Below the pieces are notes generated by a model. It saw only the letters and a program-made list of their open reading frames with translations, was not told where the DNA came from and made no database searches. From Ascochyta rabiei (lineage: Eukaryota; Ascomycota; Dothideomycetes; Pleosporales; Didymellaceae): DNA of 64,000 bases. How positions within the stretch are numbered: the stretch's first letter is position 1; every line of letters begins with the position of its first letter. The translations under genes were made by a program, and so were the position numbers. Where the stretch lies: assembly GCF_004011695.2 (NCBI RefSeq), contig NC_082412.1, forward strand, positions 186,001-250,000, read 5' to 3'. Positions 22,138 to 31,781 of this stretch are shown in pieces.

Positions 22138-23996
22138 ATGTCTGGCCTACCCCAAGGCTTCACCGCTGTCAAAGACGCCAACGCTGCTGGCGCCGTCGTC
22201 AGCCTGCTGGGCGTCGTCGTGAGCCTGCGAGACCCCCGCAAAACCCGCGGCACAGACTGGAGTCTCAACTTCTTCATCCAAGATGACTTCACCGTCGGCT
22301 CGGTGGGCGGCTGCTCCAGCATGGGTTGCCGCGTCTTCAAGCCGTCCGAGGCCAGCCTGCCCAACATCACGGGCGCCGGCGACGTCGTCATCCTGCGCAA
22401 CTTCAAGCTGAACCCATGGCGAGAGCGCATGGACTGCGTCAGCACCCCGTCAAGCGGAGTCCTGGTCTTCCCAGCCAGCAAGATCCCCGTCCCAGAGCTG
22501 AGCCATGCCTACCTGCTCGGAACACGGCGTCTGGTGCATCATGCCACGCCTGGCGCTAGAGAGCCCACGATGCCCGAGCAGACGGCTGTCTTGAAGTTGA
22601 AGCATTCTTCGTCTGGTGCCGCGCAACATGTCCAGCAGCATGCTTCAATGACGTCCTTCAATGCCCCGGCCAGACGCAAGGAGGCTTTGATCAAGGATCT
22701 CGAACTCGGCAGGTTTTCCGACATCAAAGCGCAAGTAGTCAACATCTACTACTCCAACAACGGTACAGTAGAGCTCAAGGTTACAGACTACACCGCCAAC
22801 AAGAACCTCTATCTCTACGCAGATCCAGACAAAGACCCGGATTTGGTGGCCAAGCACGACTGGCGAGGCCCGTACGGACAGGTAACCATGGATGTACGAC
22901 TCTACGAGCCGCATGCTGCGTGGGCTCGCGGGAACCTCTCCAACGGCGACTTCGTCTTCCTCAGGAATGTCCACATCAAGGCCTCACCTGCCAACATGCT
23001 CGAAGGTGCGATGCATGAAGACCGGCAGATGCCTCATCAGGTCGACGTACGCAAATTAATGCACCAGCCAGCGATCGATGAGATCAACGAGCGTAAAGCG
23101 GTGTACGAGCAGCAGCGATCGAACCAAGGGACTGTCCATCTCGCCAACGCCCCTAAGAAGCCGTCAGCAAAGACCGCTGCAAAGAAAAGGTTCGAGAAGA
23201 AGGAGAGACTACGTCTGCAGAAAGAAGAGGAACTGAAGGAGCTCGAAGAGAAGGAGAAGAGCTGGGATGCTGAACGCAATGGCATCAACTTGCTCGGTAG
23301 GTATTCACAATATACTCAATCACAACGCTAACAACTACAGTCCGTGCTGGCTTTCCTGAGATGAAGCTCTCGACACTGTCCGAGATCCACAACAACCCTC
23401 ACTTGCAAGCACAGACGACCAAGTACAACAATTTTACCCTACCCTTCATCAACTGCAGACACCGGTCCCGCGTCAGAGTGGTCGATTTCTATCCGCCAGA
23501 AATCGAGTACTTTGTGCATTCCTCAAACGACCCCAGCTGGACTCCGCGCTCGAGAAAAAACAGTCTTTGGGAATGGGGCTTCGTCCTGCTGCTTGAGGAT
23601 GCACACGTGCCGCACAACACGGTGCCGGAGCAGCTGCGCGTCATAGTGAACAATGATGCCGCGCAGCACTTGGGTCTGCCGAATGCTCGAGAGTGAGTCA
23701 AGATGCATGCGCTGCAACCTACACGATTGACCTTTCTCAGCCTCAAAGAAGAGCCCCGAGCCCTCGTTCAAGTCAAAGAGAAACTCTTCCGCCTGTGGGG
23801 TAACCTCGCAGAACTGAAGGAAGAACTGAGGGCTCGCAGCGCAGACCTTCCACTACCGCCAGGAGACAACAGGCTGCAGAACCTACCATTCGACTGTTGC
23901 ATTGAAGAGTACGGCCACGAGGTTCTGGTGAGCGAAGAGAACCCAACAGGATACCAGCGACTCCACAAGCTTGCCCTGACAAAGATCATGGATTAA
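22138..23996 (+). CDS. POT1: Telomere end-binding protein Pot1
   Basis: Exons 22138-23296, 23341-23692 and 23741-23996 (introns 44 and 48 bp) give 588 aa. The N-terminal OB fold has the Pot1 pattern DWSLNFFIQDD, CRVFKPSEASLP and GDVVILRNFKLNPW. The second OB fold (POT1PC) shows KDLELGRFSDIKAQVVNIYY, VELKVTDYTANKNLYLY and GDFVFLRNVHIK. A Lys/Glu-rich coiled segment follows (about residues 325-380), and then a C-terminal domain including EIEYFVHSS and WEWGFVLLLEDA. Pot1 binds the single-stranded G-rich telomere overhang, protects chromosome ends and regulates telomerase as part of shelterin. The start at 22138 has a good context (GCCATGTC). All three exons keep frame, so the gene appears intact. 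Confidence 0.9.
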
Positions 23997-24600
23997 AGCT
24001 GGGAGCATACATGTCCAGTGATTTCGAAACGAGAACTATTTGGTATCGCTGGATACACGGCTCCCACCATTCTGAACACTTTGCGTTATACTTTTTGATA
24101 CCCAGATAATTCCAATCATTCTTTGCAAGTCGAGCCTCAGGTGATGACTGATCTGGAAGCGGTTTAGATGGGCGAATACATGACCCTCGCAACGCTTCTT
24201 GGCGGGCGCACGAGGAGTGAATGCACGAGCGTTAGTTTTGGGTCAAGGAAAGGTTTCAAAATAACAGATGGCGGTGAGGACGCAACCAAGCGTGGTACGC
24301 TTGTTGGTGTTGGAAGGTGCAAGATGGCGTTCCTGGATTGCGTGATCCGACGTGCTTGTGTCAACATGTCACTCACTGTCAACCACAAAACAGCAAATAC
24401 GGAACTGTAGAAGTACCTATTCTAGTACGCAGAGTTATTTGAGCAGGAACCACCCACGTATGGTTATTGCAGTTTACTGCACAAATTATCAATTCAAGAG
24501 CTGGAAACAATTGGGAACTAGACGGCAGCAAGACATCAGCAAGACATCAGGAATACGCGAGCGTCAAGTACTCGAATCGTATCTACATTAAAGCGACACC
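23997..24600. other. Intergenic region, no gene seen
   Basis: Lies between POT1 and the UPF0643 gene. A short direct duplication CAGCAAGACAT occurs at about 24526-24548. No other structure noticed. Confidence 0.5.
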
Positions 24601-25618
24601 ATGGCACCTTCGGTGGATGTATCGCTACTTCGACACAACGACGCGTCTTCTTTTGTGGATATACTACCTTCGAAATCCGCCATAACCACCCAATCCGCCA
24701 TAACCACCCAATCCGCCATAACCACCCAAATCCACGAAATCCCAAAAACCGACACCCAACCACGACCCACCACACTTGACCTCCCCAACACTCTCGTTCT
24801 CAACCCAGCCTTCGTAACGCAGGACTTTGACGCACTCCGCTTCGAAGCCGCCGCACACCACCAACTGCCGTCGCCGGACTCGCCAACCACAACGCCCAAC
24901 AGCGGTGCTTCCACCCCGTCCTCCTCGCCAGCCTACTCCACGCTCCTCATCTCCTCGCCCTACAACAATCCAGGCCACTACCTCGACCTAACCACCCTCG
25001 CCGGGCCATCACGCCTGCTCGCACTCTCTCTCACAGCCCTCGCCCCAACACGCCCGGACTACGCCCTAGCACCGTACACGTCGAGTCTCAACCTCGCGAC
25101 CGTGGTCGCGGAGCTGCGCGCCGCCGTGCACCGCGAGGGCATCCCGTGGCGTGAAACGTCGTTTTACGTCGTCGTGTTCCGCAGCCAGTTGAATGTGGGC
25201 GTCGATCAGGACTGGCTGTACAAACTCGACTACGAGAGTCACCGCGAGGCGTGCGAGAGTGGCGGGTTGCTGAAGTATTGGTTTGGGAAGGCGGATCTGC
25301 AGGGAGAGAGGCGGAATCTAGCGACGTGTGAGTCTATTTTTTATTTTTATTTTTTCTTTATTTGATATCCTCTTTCTTTTTTTTTGGATTTCTATTTTTA
25401 CTGCCAGGCTTTACTTGCTGCTGCTGCCCAGGCGACTGACCATTCGTCCAGGCTTTTGGCACTCCCGCGAAGACGCACACAAAGGCGGCTTGGGGCCCTG
25501 GCATGCAAAAGCGCGAGCGGCGGGGAGAACGCTGTACGAGAGCATTGTGTTCTCGACGCATCGGTTTACCGTGCTGGACGGGGTGGAGGGGTGGAGATTT
25601 GAAGATTGGAAGGATTGA
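24601..25618 (+). CDS. UPF0643 family protein
   Basis: Exons 24601-25327 and 25452-25618, joined by a 124-bp intron with donor GTGAGT, branch GACTGACC and acceptor TCCAG, give 297 aa. Features typical of the fungal UPF0643 family are LLALSLTALAPTRPDYALAPY, SFYVVVFRSQ, LDYESHREACESGGLLKYWFG and RNLATCFWHSREDA across the splice junction, ending in a short tail with FEDWKD. The biochemical role of the family is unknown. The N-terminal region contains three exact copies of an 18-bp unit (24676-24729) encoding SAITTQ three times, a recent in-frame expansion. The intron is T-rich and longer than most here. Confidence 0.85.
24676..24729. repeat. Three exact 18-bp coding repeats
   Basis: TCCGCCATAACCACCCAA occurs three times in tandem without a mismatch, keeping the reading frame of the UPF0643 gene and encoding SAITTQ each time. 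Confidence 0.95.
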
Positions 25619-26003
25619 ATGGGTTGGGTTGGGGTGGTGGTGTACGCTACTGTGTGCTGGTGGTTCGAGACACTGATGCTTGCACACAGCGGCGCACGGC
25701 TGAAACCACGGGGTTTTGGGTACTGGCGTGTTGGTGTAGACGGGGCTTCAACTGCAGTTCGACTGCTCGTGCAGAAGAAGAGCGCTGTGTCCGGCGATGG
25801 GTCACAAATGGATGGAGTGGGAGCATCAACATGAATGCCAAAATTCCTGCAAAGTACTTCTCAAGTGCAGATTCGCCGAAGAACATGTAAAGTATGTCCA
25901 GTCAGCTGCACGGATGTCAACTCACGGTGAATGATGAGGTCACCTTATCTCATTTTCAGACCCTCGGCAGGGTGTGGCGCAGGCGAGGCAGCGAAGCTCT
26001 GCC
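25619..26003. other. Flank between UPF0643 gene and transposon island
   Basis: No gene recognised. Base composition changes abruptly to AT-rich at about 26040, just inside the first outer inverted repeat. Confidence 0.5.
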
Positions 26004-26343
26004 GAGCGTCTGAGAGATTTTGGTTTAGCGTTGTATGTGACACAATCTCACTTTAGTAAGGGGATTTTCTACCTACTACCCCCTACTTGTTAACAAGAAC
26101 AACGTCTCCTAGTCTATTGCATAGGACGCAGTAATTACTCTCTCTTTAGGCTATCTTTTAAGTATAACTAGGTATAGGCCTAAACGCTGCTTCTTAAGTG
26201 CTAGAGGTCAGGCAGTGTAAAAGAGGGAGCCAAACTAGATTACTAAAAATAGAACAACTTTTAACGCTGTAGTTGTAGACAAGAAAGAGTAAAATAAGAT
26301 AAGAAATATAGATATTCTAATAGATTACTACCTTCTCTATATA

Positions 26344-28206
26344 ACGTACTCCACAGGTAAGCGGATCAAACGGGTGAGCGGATCACTCTGCCAAGACCAC
26401 ACCAAACCTCCACCTTACCACGCAATGCCTCAACAACAACATTAATCTACGCCCTTAAGAGAAGCTGCAATACAGCTTGCGCTCCAGGCAATTAAATAAG
26501 ATGTAACACTTACCCTGTAATGTGCTGCAGCTATATATAACGCGCCTTACAGTACACTACACGCTTAATACACAGGATAACCTACATAAGCTAATTGTAC
26601 GCCAGTTTAACAGATTATAGACCAGACTAAAGAGGACGTGATTACTAAGTACATCCTTAAGCTAGATGCACAAGGATTTACCCCTTAGCTAGCTGCTATA
26701 GCTAATATAGCTAATTCTTTGCGTACTAAGCGTAATATAGGCCATGTTAGCATAAACTAGCCTAACACGTTTATTAAGCGCTGCCCTAACCTTAAAGTAA
26801 GGTTTAATTATAAGTATAACTATAAGAGAGCCCTCTATAAGGATCTAGAGATTATTAGGGGCTAGTTTAGGCTTATAGCAAATGTTAAAGCTAAGTATAG
26901 TATTTAGAACAATAACACGTATAACTTTAATAAGACAGGCTTTATAATAGGCTAGATATTAACAGAAGCAGTTGTTACAGGCTTAGAGCGTTAAGGACAG
27001 CTAAAGGCAGTGTAGTAGGGTAATTAAGAGTAGACAACGGTTATATAGGGCATTAATGGCATAGGGTAGGCTATTCTACCCTTTATTATCTTTAAAGGCT
27101 GCAACCACCTCTCTGCCTGGTATAAAGAGGACAATCTGCCCTATAACTGGGTTATTAGAGTCTCTGAGAACAGATAGACTACTAACAAGCTTAGTCTAGA
27201 CTAGTTAAAGCACTTTAATGCCTATACAAAGACGCGCACCTAAGGAGTACACTAGCTGCTCCTTATTAACAGCTACAAGAGCCACAACTCCCTTAACTTC
27301 TAATAATACTGTAAGGAAGTAAAGATTGTTATACTATATATACCTCTACACTTATCTTACCTCTTATAACCACTAGATATAGGTTGTTTTACCCCTCTAA
27401 AGAAGGTATATAGGCGCTAAGCTAAGAATCTTATATATAACTATATTACTTATATTACTAAAACTAAGTTCCTACTATGCTTTATAGACGCCTATAAGGA
27501 GACATTTACTTCTAGCAATATCTAAGGAGGCTTCTAAGGCGCTGGAATAGTCCCCCTTAACCCAGAACAGGTTATAATAGGTCTTGATGTCCGCCTACAT
27601 ACCCTACCACTACCTACTATAGAAGATAAGCCCTAGCAGTCCTAAACCCTAAGCACTACCCTGCAATTAGGGTCGCAATTAACGCTAGTTTAAGAGAGGA
27701 TTTAAAGGCATGCAAGCAGCTTACTAACTTTAATAGTTAAGGCCTTTAAAAAGCTTACTAAAGGCGCAGCTATAGTAGCGCACAAGCTAGTGTTAGCTTA
27801 AAGAGAGATTACTAGGCTTTAAGCAGCAAATAAGGCTGCTACGTAATATAAATTGCATAAAAGAAAGCAATTACAGCAGGAGGGAGTCCTAACAGCTAAG
27901 GAAGGCCTTTAATTAACTACTCTAACTAAGTTTAGGGCGTATAGTAATAGTAAGAAGGCAAAGAAGTAAGTACGCGCTAAAGGAGGGGAAGTAACCTAAA
28001 GACGCTGTATAAAGTACTATAATGTTAGACATAACTTACATATATATAAGAAGGCTGTAAAAGATGTTTCTAAATAATATTATGTACTGCACTACTGTAT
28101 ACAAGGCTAAAGTAGGCTAATGCAAGCTATAATAGGGTAGAAATTTGGTGTAGTCTTGGCAGAGTGATCTGCTCACCCGTTTGATCCGCTCACCTGTGGA
28201 GTACGT
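26344..28206 (+). mobile_element. Fot1/pogo-type DNA transposon, copy A (1863 bp), RIP-damaged
   Basis: Inverted ends of about 60 bp begin ACGTACTCCACAGGT and pair with the inverted sequence ending at 28206. They are flanked by TA on both sides (26342-26343 and 28207-28208), the target duplication of Tc1/mariner elements. The end contains two copies of RAGCGGATCA (26359 and 26376), probably transposase binding sites. The size is that of a full-length Fot1 element. The interior is very rich in TA and TAG, as expected from RIP. Confidence 0.9.
26425..28077 (+). pseudogene. Fot1-like transposase, copy A, many nonsense codons
   Basis: From ATG 26425 to the TAA at 28077 there are exactly 551 codons with no need for an indel, but TAG stops occur throughout, at places where CAG or TGG is expected. 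Recognisable blocks are the CENP-B type helix-turn-helix (NTFIKRCPNL, then RALYKDLEIIRG), the damaged DDE block NFNKTGF, LPFIIFKGCNHL-AWY, LLLINSYKSHNS and QPLDIGCFTPLKKVY. In active Fot1/pogo transposases the first two blocks read with D (and E) at the catalytic positions; here both first and second catalytic Asp are Asn, consistent with G-to-A change, while the third (QPLD) survives. It cannot encode an active enzyme. Confidence 0.9.
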
Positions 28207-28657
28207 TAATAAGCTTGCTGTAAGGCTTTCTAGCATCTATACGTAGAGAGAGAGCCTGTAAAAGAAAAATTCTTAGCATTTTAAAACCGCTTCACATACA
28301 ACAAGGAACCAAAATCTCTCAGACGCTCCGCTCACAAAACACTAGCTGTGGCGCAGCACTGTGGCAGCCAATTGACGTGCGCGGAGCGTCGGATTGATGA
28401 GATAAAGGTCACCTGCTTTCGCGTGTCTGGACCCTGGCGCTCTGCGACATTTTGCCGCGCTTCGTCCCCACTGCAACAGCATCCGTCGCTGTCCAACGGC
28501 TTCTTTGTTTTTGGTGCCTTGGATAGTACAGCCATCGTTTGCTGTTCTACCTGAAAACCAATCCTCCCATCCACACGGCACACCCTCGCACACACCCTCG
28601 TGCACCGGCGCACAGCCCAGCTCCACCGCAAACCGGCCCTCACCTACACATGCTGAC

Positions 28658-30586
28658 ATGAAAATGGCGCCCAAGCGAATAAGCGTGCGCACGCGCCAAA
28701 CGAAACTCGGCTTCTCCCCCGCCTCAAAATCCCGGCCTGCGAACCCAACGCCTACCAACGCCATGCGGTCCAAGGAGAGCAGACAGCCCAAGCTCGACGT
28801 CAACCGCATCGCACCGAAAGGCGCGCCAAAGCGGGCGCGCACCCTCGACTCCGACTCCAGCGAGGACGAGCTGCAAGTCCAGGAAAAAACGAACCTGCAC
28901 GTCGGCGTGCCGGTCCGGGCGAAGAGCAATGGCACGTTTGGCAGCTCGGATGTGGATAGTGCCGAGGAGAGCAGTTCGGAGGCGCAGAGCGAGGCGGAGA
29001 AGCCGGCACAGGCCAAGGCGACGAGAAGCAATCGCAAGCGCCAGCGCGCGGAGAGCAGCGGTGACGAAGACACGGTCACGGTCGTGCAGAGGAAGCGCGC
29101 GCGCCAGGCTGAGTCGGGGGACGAGGATGAGCTGCGCGTCCCCAGCAAGCGGAGGAGGGGAGAGCGGCGAGCTGCGACGCCGCTGGAGAGCGAGGAGGAC
29201 GTGGCCACGCCTCCGCGGAGCACGCGACGTAGACTTGCTAGGCGGCCTGCGACGCCGGAGGGAGAGCAAACACCACCGCCGAGTACGAGGCGGAGGGCGA
29301 GGAGGCAGCGGGCGTCTTCAGATGAGGAAGAGGAGGGCGAAGAGCAGGACGAAGACAGCGGTGGTGAGCACGAAGAGCTGCAGGAGGAGTTGGCTTTCTT
29401 GAGATCGTCACCACCGCCGGACAGGGGCAGGCTGCGAAGCACCCAGGGCAAGCCCAAGAACAAGCGGCAGGAGGCGCTGGAAGCTCTCAAGAGACGACGG
29501 GCCGGCAGCACGCAGGAGCCCTCGTCCACGCCCGCCCGCAAGACACGCACGGTCATCGACTCCGACTCCGACTCTGAGCTCGAGGTCATCAAGGAGGAGC
29601 CGGACAGCGATGAGGTGGGCGACCCTGAGAGTGAGGCTGAGGACGATGAAGAAGAAGACGACCGAGACGCGAACGCGCTGGACATGTTCCAGGAAGACGA
29701 GGACGACACGGGCTTCATCGACGACGATCCGGACGCCATCATCGGCGAGCCAGACGACGGCCAGCCGCAGCTCCCCATGCAGTTCAGCAGCATGTCGCGC
29801 GCCAAGCCCAAGGAGCTGTTCAAATACGCCGTCGAGTGGATGGTCATGAAGAAGATCCACCCAGCCTTCAACCCGCACGACGAAATCTACGAACTCACCT
29901 TCCGCAAGCTCGGCGACGAAGTAAAAGGCCTCGCATCCTCCAAGTTCACGTCCTCGGCCTGGACCCCCGACTTCACCAGAGCCATCAACGCGCGGCCTTT
30001 TCTTGCCGTCAGCGAAATCGCCGGCGCCCGTCGCGAATTCCTCGCCGACCACTGCGAAGCATGCAACCGCAGAAACCACCCTGCCTCGTTTGAGCTCGCG
30101 CTCACAGGGCAGCCCTACAACCCCGACACGCTGGAGCCGCTGGAGCCCGACTCCTCCGACTCCGGCTCCGACTCCGACTCCGACTCCGACTCCTCTTCAC
30201 TAAGCGCCTCCACCTCCCCCCATCCCATCAGCACGTCCCGCACCCACGACGCACGAGGCGACCGCATCCCCCCGGAGAGCAAAACCTTCACACTCGGCAG
30301 CACCTGCAGCGCCAACGCGCAAGTCGCACACACGCTGCACCACTGGCGCTTCCACCTCAACGACTGGGTGCGCGACTACCTGTCCACCAACGGCTACCTC
30401 GCGCCCGAGAAGCTGATCAAACGCGATCGCAAGAGCGACGCCAAGCGCGCGGCCGAGGCGAGGCGCATTGTGGATAAAATGGAGCGCAAGGGCGAGATTG
30501 CGAAGCTGCATCGCCAGTACAAGGACCAGGTCAAGTTTGCCGTCGAGGCGGTCAACGACTTCGAGAGAGGGTGGGGGAGGCGGTGA
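28658..30586 (+). CDS. DUF4211-domain nuclear protein
   Basis: A single uninterrupted exon of 642 codons from ATG 28658 (MKMAPKRISVRTRQTKLGF). The N-terminal half is highly charged and low-complexity, with repeated S-D/E acidic stretches (DSDSSEDEL, DSDSDSELE) alternating with basic runs (RRRARRQR) that resemble nuclear localisation signals. The C-terminal part has the DUF4211 signature: LPMQFSSMSRAKPKELFKYA, VEWMVMKKIHPAF, then DHCEACNRRNHPASFELALT with a CxxC, and HWRFHLNDWVRDYL. DUF4211 is fungal and of unknown biochemical function. The N-terminal RQTKLGF is reminiscent of, but does not match, a PCNA-binding PIP box. The gene lies alone between two transposon islands and shows no stop codons, so it has escaped the mutation seen on both sides. 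Confidence 0.88.
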   Translation: MKMAPKRISVRTRQTKLGFSPASKSRPANPTPTNAMRSKESRQPKLDVNRIAPKGAPKRARTLDSDSSEDELQVQEKTNLHVGVPVRAKSNGTFGSSDVDSAEESSSEAQSEAEKPAQAKATRSNRKRQRAESSGDEDTVTVVQRKRARQAESGDEDELRVPSKRRRGERRAATPLESEEDVATPPRSTRRRLARRPATPEGEQTPPPSTRRRARRQRASSDEEEEGEEQDEDSGGEHEELQEELAFLRSSPPPDRGRLRSTQGKPKNKRQEALEALKRRRAGSTQEPSSTPARKTRTVIDSDSDSELEVIKEEPDSDEVGDPESEAEDDEEEDDRDANALDMFQEDEDDTGFIDDDPDAIIGEPDDGQPQLPMQFSSMSRAKPKELFKYAVEWMVMKKIHPAFNPHDEIYELTFRKLGDEVKGLASSKFTSSAWTPDFTRAINARPFLAVSEIAGARREFLADHCEACNRRNHPASFELALTGQPYNPDTLEPLEPDSSDSGSDSDSDSDSSSLSASTSPHPISTSRTHDARGDRIPPESKTFTLGSTCSANAQVAHTLHHWRFHLNDWVRDYLSTNGYLAPEKLIKRDRKSDAKRAAEARRIVDKMERKGEIAKLHRQYKDQVKFAVEAVNDFERGWGRR

Positions 30587-31331
30587 TGTGTGCAACTGTT
30601 TTTGGAGGCTACTCAATCCTATCCCTCGTGCTGTGCTGTTGCTCGTCCTTCTCTACTTCTCTATACCTACTTACCTATACCTACACCTACACCTATACCT
30701 ATACCTACACCTACACCTACACCTACACCTACACCTATACCTATACCTATACCTATACCTACACCTACACCTACACCTACACCTATACCTACACCTATAC
30801 CTACACCTTTACCTACCTTCTATAACTCTAACCTTCTTTCTTATAATTATACTCTTTATACACTACACTACACTACACTACACTACACTACACTACACTA
30901 CACTACACCACACTTCTCTACGCTTCTCTACTCTTCCCCACACTCCCCGCACTCCCTACATCTCTACCCACTCCTTACTCTAACAACCTATTCAACAGAG
31001 AATACCACACTACTGCGTATCCATCTGTGCTTTAAGCTTAAAAATTGAAGCGTGTTGTCTGCTATAACTGCATTGTATTGTTTTGTATTGTATCGTATTG
31101 CATTGTATTGTACTGTATCGTTTTGTTTCGTATCTCCTCTCCTCTTAACACCAAGCACGATACAAACACTTACCTAGACAAAGTACACGCTCTGCGCGCT
31201 AGCAGCTCGTTGCAAAGTGTGAGTTGTGTTAGGGGTGAGCGGGTTAGGTTGGGTTTGGTTTAGATTTAGGTATATAGGCTAGGTTAGGTCAGATCAGGTA
31301 GGGTTAGGTTAGGGCTGGTAAAGGTAGGGTA
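30587..31331. repeat. Stacked microsatellites downstream of the DUF4211 gene
   Basis: Three different simple repeats follow one another: ACCTAYACCTAY over about 30661-30817, CTACACTACA over about 30853-30912, and TTGTATTGTATTG over about 31070-31130. After these, 31230-31320 is rich in GGTTAGG and GGTTAGGTT words. No gene is present. Confidence 0.85.
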
Positions 31332-31781
31332 TACGGTAAAAACTCGATTCTCTTGCCACAAGCTTACAGCAGGTAGTTTAGTACGGCTGAGGTGGAAGTA
31401 GATGTCAACGAATAGGTAGGAGCCCCTAGGTGCGCTTAGACTAATATGAGAAACCTGCTAAACCACTTGTTAGCGTTTACCACAAAATCTGTTCACTTTT
31501 TCTCTACAACGTGTCTTACCTACTAGGTTTAACAGATTGTTAGGGCTTTAATGTAGCTATAGCATATTTAGTTTATAAACACTTTAAATTTGCTTATCTG
31601 TTCTATTACAGACTGTCTATTTAGGTAAGGTGCTAACTTAACACGTGCTACTCTTATAAACACTAGAACTATAAAATAATAATTAAATACAGATCTTTGC
31701 TGTTGCAACAAAGGTGCATAAATTATTTAGGGAGTATAGGGACTATAGGCTATGCAAATTTGTAGGGCGCCCTACCTAATA

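Larger units (their letters stand above)
26004..28328. mobile_element. Outer element with 37-bp inverted ends, split by a Fot1-like insertion
   Basis: A 37-bp sequence at 26004-26040 (GAGCGTCTGAGAGATTTTGG start) recurs inverted at 28292-28328 with 33 of 37 positions equal; the four differences lie together in the middle. Removing the inner Fot1-like element leaves about 460 bp, the size of a non-autonomous (MITE-like) element. The interior (26041-26341 and 28209-28291) is AT-rich and codes for nothing I can recognise. I could not see a convincing target-site duplication, so its class is open. Confidence 0.6.

Noticed and set aside
28342..29871. Long minus-strand open frame (over 500 codons) opposite the DUF4211 gene
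   Set aside because: It is the antisense of GC-rich, acidic Ser/Asp/Glu coding DNA, giving Ser/Leu/Arg runs with no motif. The plus-strand frame has the DUF4211 signature.
30571..30983. Open frames of YTYT, HLHL and TPTP repeats after the DUF4211 gene
   Set aside because: Translation of the ACCTAY microsatellite in three frames; not protein-coding.
31230..31330. Interstitial telomere repeat (GGTTAGG words)
   Set aside because: Words are degenerate and mixed with GGTTGGG and GGTCAG; there is no run of exact TTAGGG units.
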